Source of the DNA: JACMJL01 sp963791805
Lineage (GTDB): Bacteria > Bacillota > Clostridia > Clostridiales > Clostridiaceae
Assembly: GCA_963791805.1 (NCBI GenBank)
Contig: CAWBTU010000006.1
Span: 248,001 to 312,000 of the forward strand
Length of the DNA: 64,000 bases
Reading direction: 5' to 3'
The notes under the pieces were generated by a model, which ran no database searches, was not told the DNA's origin, and saw only the letters and a program-made list of their open reading frames with translations. Positions 1-8,958 of the stretch are shown here, one piece after another (position 1 is the stretch's first letter; each line of letters starts with the position of its first letter). The position numbers and the translations under genes were made by a program.

Positions 1-31
1 CAATGCGCCTTACTATACCAGTAGCTTTCAT
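1..31 (-). CDS. SpoVT/AbrB-family transcriptional regulator, N-terminus only (partial)
   Basis: Only the first ten codons are inside the window; they read MKATGIVRRI on the minus strand and the gene runs off the left edge. This string matches the conserved start of the swapped-hairpin AbrB-type DNA-binding domain, and fits SpoVT (a forespore regulator) better than AbrB, which usually begins MKSTGIVRK. The start lies 27 bp after the spo0A stop on the same strand, so the two may be cotranscribed. The ribosome site is weak (A-rich, AAGAAAA). The call rests on ten residues, so the subfamily is inferred. Confidence 0.6.
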   Translation of the reverse strand, partial: MKATGIVRRI

Positions 32-58
32 GATTTTTTCTTAAAATCTTGGCATCAC

Positions 59-880
59 TTAAGTTGCTATTTTACTCCTAAGCCTTATATTATCTGCAAT
101 TATTGCTATAAACTCGCTATTTGTTGGTCTTGATTTTTCATTGTGTATTGTATAACCGAACAGTTTATCAATAGTTTCCAAATGACCTCTATCCCATGCT
201 ACTTCAATCGCATGTCTTATAGCCCTTTCTACTCTGCTTGCTGTTGTATTATATTTAATTGCTATAGTAGGATATAATTCTTTTGTAACTGCGGACAAAA
301 TATCAAAATCATTTACTACCACAGAAATTGCTTCCCTTAGATATTTATATCCTTTTATATGAGCAGGGATGCCAATTTGATGAATGATATTGGTTATCTC
401 CAACTCCAAGCCAAGTGGTGTGTTAGCATGAACCGTATATTTAGCTGTATTTGTTTCAACAAATGAATCTGTTTTTAGAGCTTCATCATTATTTAAAATG
501 CCATTAAACATATCTTTGATTCTTTTAATAAACACATCCATCTCAAAGGGTTTCACTACATAATAATCTGCGCCTAATGTTAATGCTCTTTGTGTAATTT
601 TATCTTGCCCTATAGCTGATAACACAATTACTTTTGGCCTTGTCTGAATGTTCATAGAGTTTAATTTTTCAAGAACTCCTAACCCATCTAAATGAGGCAT
701 TATTAAATCTAATACTATTAAATCAGGCTTTTTCTCTTCTATCAATTTTATAGCTTGTAGACCATCTTCTGCCATTCCAGTTACAACCATATCCTTATCC
801 ATTGACAAGCAATCATTAAGAATATTACAAAAATCCTTATTGTCATCCGTAATAAGTACACTAATTTTATTATTTTGCAT
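59..880 (-). CDS. spo0A: Sporulation response regulator Spo0A
   Basis: Master regulator of entry into sporulation; when phosphorylated it binds 0A boxes. The receiver domain spans about residues 5-125, with acidic pocket D12/D13, phosphoacceptor D58 (in VLDLIMPH) and the conserved lysine in VVKPFE. The C-terminal Spo0A DNA-binding domain (about 155-270) keeps the recognition-helix signature TTASRVERAIRHAIEVAW. At 273 aa it is full length. A strong AAGGAGAG site precedes the ATG. In most clostridia spoIVB lies just upstream of spo0A; here about 520 bp without a gene and then a divergent TetR gene are found instead, so this may be a relocated or second copy. Confidence 0.95.
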   Translation of the reverse strand: MQNNKISVLITDDNKDFCNILNDCLSMDKDMVVTGMAEDGLQAIKLIEEKKPDLIVLDLIMPHLDGLGVLEKLNSMNIQTRPKVIVLSAIGQDKITQRALTLGADYYVVKPFEMDVFIKRIKDMFNGILNNDEALKTDSFVETNTAKYTVHANTPLGLELEITNIIHQIGIPAHIKGYKYLREAISVVVNDFDILSAVTKELYPTIAIKYNTTASRVERAIRHAIEVAWDRGHLETIDKLFGYTIHNEKSRPTNSEFIAIIADNIRLRSKIAT

Positions 881-1339
881 TCATATACTCTCCTTAAATT
901 CTTTTATTACATATATTTACAATTAATGAATTCAACAAAAGATTATAAAATCCTTCTAATATTGCGCATAATGTGAGTATTTAACCATGAATGTATATTA
1001 GTTATATTAATCTACCTTTGGTTTGTTATATTTCACAAAGTTAACACTGGTATAACACTTACTTCATGGTGAGAAACTTTAAAAGCAATTACTTTAAGGT
1101 TATTATCAAAGAACCCAAAGCTTTACTTAGTAATACTTCAAGACTTATTGGATTGGGTGGAAGTTTAAAAATATTTGTGAGATATGCACAAATGCTAGTT
1201 TATCACAGCATCCATTTAAACTTTATGCCTTGGGAAAGCTGATCACCAATAGATTTTTATGGCATTGGAATCCTAGGGGGAAGTGCGGAGGATGTACAAG
1301 GCTTCACTATAATACTTAAATAATTGTGTAGGATTAATG
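881..1339. other. Intergenic region between divergent spo0A and tetR
   Basis: AT-rich DNA with no convincing coding frame and no match to the Spo0A box TGTCGAA. The right edge carries the TetR promoter. spoIVB, the usual upstream neighbour of spo0A, is not here. I see no terminator or known RNA. Confidence 0.5.
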
Positions 1340-1368
1340 TTGACATTGAATAAGAAATTTCATATAAT
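1340..1368 (+). promoter_or_regulatory. Consensus sigma-A promoter of the TetR operon
   Basis: TTGACA at 1340-1345 and TATAAT at 1363-1368 are separated by exactly 17 bp, a perfect vegetative promoter. Transcription would begin near 1375, about 27 nt before the TetR start codon, leaving little room for an operator except around the start site. Confidence 0.8.
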
Positions 1369-1401
1369 GAGTATAAATTCAATGAGTTAGGAGTCAATTG
1401 C

Positions 1402-1992
1402 ATGACAGAATCTCAAAGACAAAAACAAAAAAATCAAACAAGGGAACATCTTATTAATGTGTCATTAAATCAATTAGCTAAAGATGGGTTAACAACTACA
1501 CGTACTTCCGATATTGCAATTGCAGCAAAAGTATCACATGGAACTGTGTTTGCACATTTCCCAACACGTGAAATTCTTTTGGATGCAGTAATTGAGGAAT
1601 TTGGCATACGTATTACCAATAGGCTTCATGAATTGGCAAGTAGTAATTGTGATATGAAAGAGCTTCTTGAGGCTCACTTAAAGGGGATTAGCGAATATGA
1701 GGACTTTTACACTCGATTGATCTCAGAAAGATCATTGCTTCATGAAAGTGCCCGCAATTCTTTGATTGGGTTACAATCAGCTATTTCATTTCATCTTTAT
1801 CAAATTGCAAAGTGTGAAATGGAATCTTGTAAAATACGTACAATGCCAATTGATTTGTTATTTAATACTTGGATTGGGTTAATCCATTACTATCTTATTA
1901 ATGGAGATATGTTTTCACCTGGAGAGTCAGTTTTGAAAAGATATGGTGAGCAATTAGTACAACATTATATGAATTTAATCAAACTAAATTAG
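1402..1992 (+). CDS. TetR/AcrR family transcriptional regulator
   Basis: Ligand-responsive repressor. The N-terminal helix-turn-helix (about residues 12-58) reads TTTRTSDIAIAAKVSHGTVF followed by AHFPTREILLDAV, the usual TetR pattern; the remaining residues form the variable helical ligand-binding domain. At 196 aa the length is typical. TTAGGAG precedes the ATG. It is the first gene of a three-gene run with a zinc-ribbon protein 18 bp downstream and then a TfoX-C protein; it probably represses this operon, but the ligand cannot be read from sequence. Confidence 0.9.
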   Translation: MTESQRQKQKNQTREHLINVSLNQLAKDGLTTTRTSDIAIAAKVSHGTVFAHFPTREILLDAVIEEFGIRITNRLHELASSNCDMKELLEAHLKGISEYEDFYTRLISERSLLHESARNSLIGLQSAISFHLYQIAKCEMESCKIRTMPIDLLFNTWIGLIHYYLINGDMFSPGESVLKRYGEQLVQHYMNLIKLN

Positions 1993-2010
1993 AGAAAGAA
2001 GGTATTTGTG

Positions 2011-2247
2011 ATGAAGATATGTATAGCTTGTGGAATGCCAATGAAAAATAAGAAAGATTTTGCTATGGAAGATGAGAAAAAAAATTACTGCATTTATTGT
2101 ACAAGACCAGATGGTACAATGCAATCCTATGAGGAGAAGTTGGAATCAATGACTAAGTTTATTATAAAGACTCAAGGATTAGATAAAAATGTGGCTAACC
2201 ATGCGGCAGAAGCAATGCTGGCTAAACTTCCAGCGTGGAAAGTGTAA
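2011..2247 (+). CDS. Small zinc-ribbon domain protein
   Basis: A 78-residue protein with two CxxC knuckles, CIACGMPM near residue 4 and CIYC near residue 28, which would bind one zinc ion. The rest is helical and resembles the Pfam putative zinc-ribbon family (PF12674) found beside clostridial regulators. A GTG three bases upstream is in frame, but ATG at 2011 is better spaced from the AGAAGG ribosome site. It lies 18 bp after the TetR gene, so it is probably cotranscribed. Molecular function is unknown. Confidence 0.8.
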   Translation: MKICIACGMPMKNKKDFAMEDEKKNYCIYCTRPDGTMQSYEEKLESMTKFIIKTQGLDKNVANHAAEAMLAKLPAWKV

Positions 2248-2290
2248 TTTTAGAACTAGAAATAATGTTATCTATATAAAGGAATGATGT

Positions 2291-2554
2291 GTGAGTATGG
2301 GAAGACTAAGTGAATTGCCCAATATAGGAAAGATACTTGAAAAGAAATTACTGAATGTAGATATAAATACCACAGAAGACTTGAAGCAAATAGGAAGCAA
2401 AGAAGCTTTTCTTAGGATAATGGTTAATGATATGGATGGTTGCTTTAACATGCTTTGTGCAATTGAGGGAGCTATTCAGGGTTTGCGTTGGCATAACCTG
2501 TCTGAAGATGTTAAAGCTGATTTGAAGGGATTTTATAAAGGCATAAAAATATAG
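2291..2554 (+). CDS. TfoX/Sxy C-terminal domain protein
   Basis: An 87-residue stand-alone TfoX C-terminal domain. The helix-hairpin-helix-like start (LSELPNIGKILEKKL) and the signature MLCAIEGAIQGLRWH are diagnostic. In gamma-proteobacteria full TfoX/Sxy controls competence; the isolated C-terminal domain is common in Firmicutes and its role there is not established. GTG at 2291 is chosen because AAAGGA lies about 8 nt before it; ATG at 2297 would be too far. Probably the third gene of the TetR operon, 43 bp after the zinc-ribbon gene. Confidence 0.85.
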   Translation: MSMGRLSELPNIGKILEKKLLNVDINTTEDLKQIGSKEAFLRIMVNDMDGCFNMLCAIEGAIQGLRWHNLSEDVKADLKGFYKGIKI

Positions 2555-3029
2555 TAGGAGATGAATTAAATAAAATATGATAATTTTTTCTTACCTATAA
2601 GTAATCCTAGCCATGTTAAAGAATTTAGTAGGATTTATTATTTAGGATGTAAACTTTATTGCAGTTAGTAATTATATTTGATAGGTGGGCATATATTTTA
2701 GAAAAAGGTGACGAATAGAATGGAGTGTTAGGGCAATTAATATTGGAGTAAATATTCTAAAAAGGTTTTGAAATTTTCGCTTATGGATTACCAGATTTAT
2801 AATTGTGGGATAAATAGTAAATGTCTTATATAAAATTTTTAACTTTTTATTTGATGTAAACTTTTAGTTATGATATAGTATTTTAGTAAGATTATTATCT
2901 TTTGAATTAGTAACCATTAAGAGTAGTAATATTCAATAGATTTTACATGGGCAATTTTGAACTTTATTAGTATAGTATAAAAACACAACACATAATAATC
3001 TATGAAAATCCAATCAGAGTAAATGCTGA
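2555..3029 (+). other. Long AT-rich intergenic region, no gene seen
   Basis: Between the TfoX-C gene and a candidate structured RNA there is nearly 500 bp with no credible reading frame, repeat or terminator. It may hold the promoter of the RNA, but no consensus pair is clear. Confidence 0.5.
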
Positions 3030-3036
3030 TATATGG

Positions 3037-3165
3037 AGGTCTAGCACAATATACTAAAAGTTGCAATTAATAAGCTATTACACTCCAAAACACTAGGTAA
3101 TAGGCTGGAGACCTACTACCACTGCAATACTTAAGTCAGTAAACTCAAGGGTTTACTGACTTTTT
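3037..3165 (+). ncRNA. Candidate structured RNA (leader or small RNA) ending in a terminator
   Basis: Several helices can be drawn by eye. AGGTCT (3037-3042) pairs with AGACCT (3109-3114), closing CTATTAC (3075-3081) pairing with GTAATAG (3097-3103). TTGCA (3061-3065) can also pair with TGCAA (3123-3127), which would cross the first helix as a pseudoknot. An 11-bp terminator hairpin with a U tract follows. The sulfatase start is about 195 bp downstream, so this could be an attenuating leader or an independent small RNA. It does not match T-box, SAM, TPP, FMN, lysine, purine, c-di-GMP or preQ1-I consensus that I know. Confidence 0.4.
3134..3165 (+). terminator. Rho-independent terminator
   Basis: Perfect 11-bp stem (AGTCAGTAAAC / GTTTACTGACT) with a 6-nt loop followed directly by TTTTT. 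It ends the candidate structured RNA and lies upstream of the sulfatase gene. Confidence 0.85.
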
Positions 3166-3359
3166 AATTTTGTATTTTCTCTTATAAAAGGTAAAGTCTT
3201 CAGGCTTGTAGGAACCAATGGAAGAGGGGGGGAACAACCATCATAAGAAATATGAGGGAATTTTTCAAAATGGACAAAGGTAAGATAACTATTAAGAGTA
3301 AATATAGATGCAAATATGCTTCTGTGGATTCATTAATTACAAAAGATAGGGGATTTGCA

Positions 3360-5312
3360 ATGAAAAATTTAAAAATTAAAAAGATAGTTGAACATATTTC
3401 AGATAATATAATTGTAGTGATTTATGGCATTATTTCACTTGCATTAGAATTATTTTCTCTTATATTTTTTGATTGTTCAGCTTACATCAATCACCCATTA
3501 TTTCCTATATTACTTTGGCTTTCAATACTTCTTGCATTAATTATATTAAAAAGTAAAAAGCTAAAGGCTGTTTATTCTTTTTTTCTCCTCCTTGTACAGG
3601 GTTTGCTAATTCTTGGCTTTGATTACTTATACTTATCCAACGGAACAGTTTTTGAAAGCAGTATGCTGCAACAGAGAAATGATGCTTATGCTACAATTGA
3701 GGAGTTTCATTTAGATTCTGGACTACTTTATGCATGGATCACTTTACTAACTTGTTTTTTAATTTTTATTATAGTTTATTTACGACACTGTCGTAGGGTT
3801 GGAAAGTCAATGATAAATTACAAAAAGCGTAATAGAATTTTTATGGTTGCCATAGACTTGGTCCTAGTATTATGCATAGTTTTTTCGGCTAGATTAGATG
3901 GTTTATCAAGTAAATCAAGAAATTATGACACCATGCTTTATAAATCCAACAATAGCTATCAAAAATTGGGAATTTCAGGAAACTTCATACATGAAATGAT
4001 TCATGGACCGGGCTCAAGCATGGTTGATACTTCTAATCTAAGTAATTTAGATTCCCAAATATACTCAAAAAGAAGTGAAACATCTGAGTATAACGGCATA
4101 AGCAAGGGAAATAATCTTATTATGATATTAGCAGAGTCTTTTGAATGGTACCCTCTCAAGTTGTACTCAAAAGAAATAACTGAGAAGCTTTATCCAAACT
4201 TAAGTAAACTAGTTAATGAAAGTGTTTTATGCACTAATTTCTACTCAAGGGAAAAAACAGATACAGCTGAAGCGCTGACTCTAGTAGGAAGTAATCCAAC
4301 GGGAAAATATGTACATGATAATTTTGCAGAAAACTCCTATCCCTATTCATTGCCTAGTTTGTTTCGACAGGAAGCCACTGCTGAGGGCAATAAAGATGTA
4401 ATCGTCAAGTCTTATCACCAAAATAAAGGTTCTTTCTATAACAGATCCACTGCGCACAAGAGCTTTGGCTTTGAAGAACTAACTGATATTAATGCTATGA
4501 AAAAATTTGGCGTTAAAGATACTTGGGATTCAAAGCAACGAGAGAGAACTTTAGATTCCTTAACAGTGAACGCTATGAAGGATAAAATGTTTCCTACAGG
4601 AAATCGTTTCTTTTCATACTGGATTTCATTCTCTACACATGGTTTTTATAAAAACAGGAAAAATCTAAGGGAATACTATAACAAATTTGATAGTGTTGGT
4701 GCATTTCCTAAAGGTAACAAAAACGAGAACTTTTTACGAACTTATGCAGCCGGAATTGCAGATTTAGACAAAGCCATAGGAATCATGTTTGATGATTTAA
4801 AAAAGAAGGACTTGCTTGATAAAACTACAGTTGTAATGGTTGCCGATCATAATACTTATTACGATGGATTAAGCAATTACGTTAAAAAGATAGATTCACA
4901 TTATAATCCGGAGTTAAACCGAGTTCCTATGATTATTTATGATCAAAAACTTACAGCTGCAATGGATGCATCTGGTAAAGGCAGGACAATTTCAAAGTTC
5001 ACTACTACATCTGATGTTATTCCTACTGTTTTAGACCTATTGAAAATACCTGGGTGGGCAAACCTTTATCTTGGATCAACCATATTTAATAAAGATAAAG
5101 AGAGTATTATTTATTCCAGGGCATATGATATTTTTGAGAGTAATAAGTACATTGGGTATTCATTAAATAGTCTTAAATATGTAGCGCCTGATGCAACTAA
5201 AGAGACAAAAGATGATTTTGAAGCCAGAGCGCTTGCGCATCTTAACAAATTAGAAATTACTGATAAAATATTTTACAGCAATTATTTTTCAAACCATAAA
5301 TACAAGCAGTAA
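3360..5312 (+). CDS. LTA synthase-like membrane sulfatase (alkaline phosphatase superfamily)
   Basis: Membrane enzyme likely to transfer glycerol-phosphate or a related group to a cell-surface polymer. Several hydrophobic segments in the first 190 residues anchor an extracytoplasmic sulfatase domain. Catalytic signatures are present: a metal-binding Glu in ILAESFEWYP, the nucleophile region EKTDTAEAL with Thr300 (counting from this start), the WISFSTHG strand, and VADHNTYY near the C-terminus. An in-frame ATG at 3252 would add 36 residues, but ATG at 3360 has a well-spaced AGGGGAT site and starts just before the first membrane segment. Substrate is inferred only from the family. Confidence 0.85.
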   Translation: MKNLKIKKIVEHISDNIIVVIYGIISLALELFSLIFFDCSAYINHPLFPILLWLSILLALIILKSKKLKAVYSFFLLLVQGLLILGFDYLYLSNGTVFESSMLQQRNDAYATIEEFHLDSGLLYAWITLLTCFLIFIIVYLRHCRRVGKSMINYKKRNRIFMVAIDLVLVLCIVFSARLDGLSSKSRNYDTMLYKSNNSYQKLGISGNFIHEMIHGPGSSMVDTSNLSNLDSQIYSKRSETSEYNGISKGNNLIMILAESFEWYPLKLYSKEITEKLYPNLSKLVNESVLCTNFYSREKTDTAEALTLVGSNPTGKYVHDNFAENSYPYSLPSLFRQEATAEGNKDVIVKSYHQNKGSFYNRSTAHKSFGFEELTDINAMKKFGVKDTWDSKQRERTLDSLTVNAMKDKMFPTGNRFFSYWISFSTHGFYKNRKNLREYYNKFDSVGAFPKGNKNENFLRTYAAGIADLDKAIGIMFDDLKKKDLLDKTTVVMVADHNTYYDGLSNYVKKIDSHYNPELNRVPMIIYDQKLTAAMDASGKGRTISKFTTTSDVIPTVLDLLKIPGWANLYLGSTIFNKDKESIIYSRAYDIFESNKYIGYSLNSLKYVAPDATKETKDDFEARALAHLNKLEITDKIFYSNYFSNHKYKQ

Positions 5313-5391
5313 TTTCTTTATGAATTTGATGATTTCCTGCAAGGAATCTAGAATCTTATAAAAACTGAAACAGTTCTTGTTGAAGACCACT

Positions 5392-5430
5392 CACCGCATT
5401 TTTGGTAAAAAGAATGCGGTGCTTTTTTTT
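5392..5430 (+). terminator. Rho-independent terminator after the sulfatase gene
   Basis: CACCGCATT / AATGCGGTG stem with an A/T-rich loop, then eight T residues. Confidence 0.9.
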
Positions 5431-5542
5431 ATTTTTTATAATCACATAGTATACATTATTGGAATAAATAATAGCTAAAGTAGAACACTAAGCTTATAAA
5501 CTTTTCTAAAGGGGAGGATCATTTGAAGGCAAACTTATTCCT

Positions 5543-5791
5543 GTGAGGCCAGTGAGTGGGTATTATAGTCATTTGATAGGTGCATTTGTCTTTGGCATAA
5601 CTCAAGGAATACTGTTTAAAAGGTATTTATTTTTGAGCCATGGCAAAAGTAATCCTGTAAAACCTAGGAATATTGAAGAAAAACCAAAAGATTATCAACC
5701 TGCAAATACCCAGTGTAGCAGAGACGAAAATGGTGAGGAGCCACCAATAGAGGATAAGCCAATTTATGATCTCAATAAGCTTTTGAAATAA
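5543..5791 (+). CDS. Small hypothetical membrane protein (5' end uncertain)
   Basis: An 82-residue frame read from GTG, with one hydrophobic segment (LIGAFVFGITQGILF) followed by a charged, Pro-rich tail. I do not recognise the family. The best ribosome site, GGGGAGG at 5511-5517, sits upstream of a TTG at 5523 in a different frame; that frame reads seven residues and stops at 5544-5546, overlapping the GTG. This suggests a frameshift near 5540 or a coupled leader. A terminator follows, consistent with a real transcript. Confidence 0.45.
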   Translation: MRPVSGYYSHLIGAFVFGITQGILFKRYLFLSHGKSNPVKPRNIEEKPKDYQPANTQCSRDENGEEPPIEDKPIYDLNKLLK

Positions 5792-5829
5792 TAAAATTAG
5801 TAGATTTTAAATTTAATATTAATAATGAT

Positions 5830-5878
5830 AACCTATAAGATAGGGAATTAGTGAAAAGTCTATCTCATAGGTTTTTTA
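5830..5878 (+). terminator. Rho-independent terminator
   Basis: Stem AACCTATAAGATAG / CTATCTCATAGGTT followed by TTTTT, ending the small hypothetical gene upstream. Confidence 0.85.
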
Positions 5879-5969
5879 ATATAAATCTTAGCATTATAAG
5901 AAACTTGTAGAAAATAGTGTTAAAATTAAAGTAGGAAGAATTAAGTTATTAGATAAGCGAGGGAAAGTT

Positions 5970-7142
5970 ATGATAAAAATAGTTTTAATAATTTTAGTAT
6001 TGCTTCTGATAATCTCATTATACATTTACGGAAATTTTTATATTTTTAGAAAAGCCTATGATATCATTCCGTTAAAATTTGAAAAAGCTGAGAGATTAAT
6101 TTTTGTAATTCTTTCAGTTTTTCTTTCTACAGCTTACATAGTTTCCACGTTAACAAGATCAATACTTCCAACTAGTATAAGATGTGTTTTTACAATAGCA
6201 GGCTCCTATTGGATGGCATTATTTTATTACCTTATACTACTACTTCCCTTCACAGCCCTTATAAGATTTTTATTATTAAAAGCTAAAATAAAAAAATTCA
6301 AGTATTATTCTTTTATTTCACGTATTTATGGTAAAGGTGCATTAGTTTTTATATTTGTGATTTTGCTTATGGTGTACGGAAGCTACCATGCAAAAGAAAT
6401 AAAAATAAGAGAAGACAATATAACAATTTCTAAATCCTCAGAACTTGATAATTTAAAAGTTGCATTTGTTTCAGATATTCACCTTGGCGTAACTTATAAT
6501 ATTGATTCACTTAATAAAGCAGTTGATAAAATTAACAAGCAAAACCCTGATGTAATAATCCTAGGTGGAGATATTGTTGACGAAAATACCCCCTTTGAAT
6601 ATTTTGATAATATGTCCAGGTCCTTAAAAAGACTTAAAAGTAAATATGGAACTTATGCAATACTAGGAAATCATGAAAGAGGCTCCATTAGTGTAAAAAA
6701 GCTAAACAAGTATTATGAAGAGGCTAATTGTAAGCTTCTAATAGATAGCTATGTTAAGCTAGATGATATTATACTTGTGGGAATAAATGATCCTGGCAAT
6801 AATAGATCCTCTGATATTAAAGTTAAGTCTTTTAATGAAATTCTACCTAGCAGCTGCTATAACGAAAAAACACCAATTCTAGTTATGAAGCATCAGCCTA
6901 CGGAAACTGATGTATTTAGTAAAAATGGAGTGGATCTTGAAATGTCAGGTCACACACATGCAGGCCAATTTTTCCCAAACATTTATTTAACTCATCTTGA
7001 ATACAAGTACAACTACGGTCTTTATAAAAAAAATAAGATGCACATAATTGTCTCATCAGGACTTGGAACTTGGGGACCGCCAACTAGAATTGGAACAGAT
7101 AGTGAAATTGAAATTATGAATATTAAATTTAAAGGTAAATAG
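5970..7142 (+). CDS. Membrane-anchored metallophosphoesterase
   Basis: Calcineurin-like phosphoesterase of the YkuE/YaeI type. About four transmembrane segments (roughly residues 4-22, 45-65, 75-105, 122-142) precede the catalytic domain. All metal-binding blocks are visible: DIHLG, GGDIVD, GNHE and GHTHAGQ. Homologues act on phospholipid or lipid-linked phosphate substrates, but the substrate here is unknown. 390 aa is usual for this membrane form. It is monocistronic, between a terminator upstream and a bidirectional one at its stop codon. Confidence 0.92.
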   Translation: MIKIVLIILVLLLIISLYIYGNFYIFRKAYDIIPLKFEKAERLIFVILSVFLSTAYIVSTLTRSILPTSIRCVFTIAGSYWMALFYYLILLLPFTALIRFLLLKAKIKKFKYYSFISRIYGKGALVFIFVILLMVYGSYHAKEIKIREDNITISKSSELDNLKVAFVSDIHLGVTYNIDSLNKAVDKINKQNPDVIILGGDIVDENTPFEYFDNMSRSLKRLKSKYGTYAILGNHERGSISVKKLNKYYEEANCKLLIDSYVKLDDIILVGINDPGNNRSSDIKVKSFNEILPSSCYNEKTPILVMKHQPTETDVFSKNGVDLEMSGHTHAGQFFPNIYLTHLEYKYNYGLYKKNKMHIIVSSGLGTWGPPTRIGTDSEIEIMNIKFKGK

Positions 7143-7168
7143 CAATTAGTAATAATAATTGCTATTTT
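7138..7168. terminator. Bidirectional terminator between convergent genes
   Basis: Perfect 11-bp inverted repeat AATAGCAATTA / TAATTGCTATT with a short loop. It overlaps the stop codons of both the phosphoesterase and the converging DUF3231 gene. Confidence 0.75.
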
Positions 7169-8169
7169 GTAAGTTGATTCCTATCTTCCATTTGTGGAGG
7201 CTCTTCCATCCATTTATGCTTAATCATTAGCTTTCCACCTTCTTTTGCATATTGAAATGTATCTTTTGCAATAAAAGCAAGTTTAGCAGGCAAATCATTT
7301 CGCATACTAAAGGATGTACCTAAAGCAGTAAGCCCTATTGATGAACTTGACATTAAACTAGTTATATACATCATAAGCTTATCTGAAAATGGTGGCTTTG
7401 TTGAATCTGTAGCTTTACCTGCCCATGTACTCGGAGGTTGAATATCACTTTCTAACAACACAGCACTTAATTTAGAAATAATCTTTTTTGATAATTCTTT
7501 ACCTTCTATGAAGTATTTTTTTATTTCACTTTCTGTTGCTGCTTGTGCAAATCCTGTCATCAACTGCATGCCAAAAATGTTATTTTCAATAGCTTCATTA
7601 AGATAACCAATTTCGATAGTATTTAATGAGCGTTTATCAGATAGAAAATTGAATCCACTCATGTAATTTTTATCTTCAATAAATTCAACTTTTTTTGGCA
7701 TAGATACACAGGGTGGCTTTGCAAGTACTCCTTTTTCTAGTAGATACTTTGTAGTTAGCATATAATACTTGTTAGATATACCGTAGTTAAAATTTAATAT
7801 TTCATTAACTTCTTCCATAAAGGACATAGTTGAAAACACAGAAGAATGACCTAAATTTAATTTCATCATTTGACGCAGAAACATTATATTAAAAATATCA
7901 TCAAATAGAGGAGGAGCTTCTCTTAATATATCTTGTTCATTAAATCCTATTGGAATAACAACTTGTTCATTATTGAAAATTTTAACAAGTTGGTTTTTAA
8001 TAATTTGTCTGTCAGTAATACTGGCAGTTAATATGCTTCGAGCCTCTTTATCAATAGTTTTATCTTTAAATAAATCATACATCATTAAAGTTGCTGATGT
8101 TGATTGGTATGTCATCCATAATGTACCTAATTCTGAGGAGGTTAATTGTATTTTTGCTTCTGTTGTCAT
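7162..8169 (-). CDS. DUF3231 family protein (tandem ferritin-like helical repeats)
   Basis: 335 residues with two related halves. Each half begins with a helix like SSELGTLWMTYQS or NEAIENNIFGMQLM and ends in a KLMMYITSL or FNIMFLRQM type helix, the two-bundle layout of DUF3231. The C-terminal block MRNDLPAKLAFI...YAKEGGKLMIKHKWMEEPP is characteristic. DUF3231 proteins occur in spore formers, often beside germination genes; biochemical function is unknown. A GAAAGAAGGG ribosome site precedes the ATG. A second DUF3231 gene lies 0.9 kb away on the opposite strand, upstream of the germinant receptor operon. Confidence 0.9.
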   Translation of the reverse strand: MTTEAKIQLTSSELGTLWMTYQSTSATLMMYDLFKDKTIDKEARSILTASITDRQIIKNQLVKIFNNEQVVIPIGFNEQDILREAPPLFDDIFNIMFLRQMMKLNLGHSSVFSTMSFMEEVNEILNFNYGISNKYYMLTTKYLLEKGVLAKPPCVSMPKKVEFIEDKNYMSGFNFLSDKRSLNTIEIGYLNEAIENNIFGMQLMTGFAQAATESEIKKYFIEGKELSKKIISKLSAVLLESDIQPPSTWAGKATDSTKPPFSDKLMMYITSLMSSSSIGLTALGTSFSMRNDLPAKLAFIAKDTFQYAKEGGKLMIKHKWMEEPPQMEDRNQLTK

Positions 8170-8323
8170 TTAAACCCTTCTTTCAATTAAAATTTGTACT
8201 GTAAAAATAACAGGAATTTTTAGATGCAATATATTATTTAGGATGTATTATAGTTCTTATGAATTGAGAATTTGAATCTATGAACGTCTCATGTTCTATA
8301 TTGATATTATGGCTTAATTCATC

Positions 8324-8842
8324 TCACCTTATGCTGTCATATGGTATTTTCATAATGAAAAATAGAATATGAGGACTTACTAGTGCAATAATCCAAGCAT
8401 ATACTGGTTTTTTGTAATGAAGCAACAATATTGAAAACATTATATAATTAAATATAATTGTGCACCAAATGTTCCAACCGTTATGGTGAGAGAAATATCC
8501 TAATTTCATTCCTATCAATTCTGGCAAGGTGAAAATAGCAACATAAAACGAAATATATGCAATAATCTTCGTTAGTTTTCTTGGAAAGTGAGGAATGAAC
8601 AGCATTATTGTACTTGGATATACCGTTATACAAATCAATAAATCAGAAAAAGTTTGATTTAATATTTTTGATTCATAGAGCCATAAAGGATGTTTATAGG
8701 TTAAAACAACACAAACAACATTACTCAAAATGAAAAACAAGATAGTTGGGTAGTAATTCTTCCAATTTTTCCAGTCTCCAAATTTATAACAAATTACAAT
8801 AGCTAAAATTGCAAGAAAGATATGATACACAATAGCACCCAC
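8324..8842 (-). CDS. CBO0543 family membrane protein
   Basis: 172 residues with about five transmembrane helices. The conserved early block FGDWKNWKNYYPTILF and the later HHNGWNIW motif match the CBO0543 family of small integral membrane proteins found in clostridia and bacilli. Function is unknown. The predicted start is GTG with only a weak ribosome site, so the exact N-terminus is uncertain. It lies between the two DUF3231 genes, a context that suggests a link to spores but does not prove one. Confidence 0.85.
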   Translation of the reverse strand: MGAIVYHIFLAILAIVICYKFGDWKNWKNYYPTILFFILSNVVCVVLTYKHPLWLYESKILNQTFSDLLICITVYPSTIMLFIPHFPRKLTKIIAYISFYVAIFTLPELIGMKLGYFSHHNGWNIWCTIIFNYIMFSILLLHYKKPVYAWIIALVSPHILFFIMKIPYDSIR

Positions 8843-8958
8843 TTACATTTAATATTTCTGAAACTTAATTTTTAATCAGACACATTAAATAGTAATCCCC
8901 AAGTTTATAAAAACTATTACTATTTTTAATAGCTAATACAATTATCTTGAAATTTGAA

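Noticed and set aside
3035..3065. preQ1-I riboswitch resemblance (GGAGGTCTAGC)
   Set aside because: The required C-rich partner and the A-rich tail of preQ1-I are absent; only the first ten bases look similar.
3252..3359. 36-residue N-terminal extension of the sulfatase
   Set aside because: No good ribosome site for the earlier ATG, and the extension is unlike the family; ATG at 3360 is better placed.
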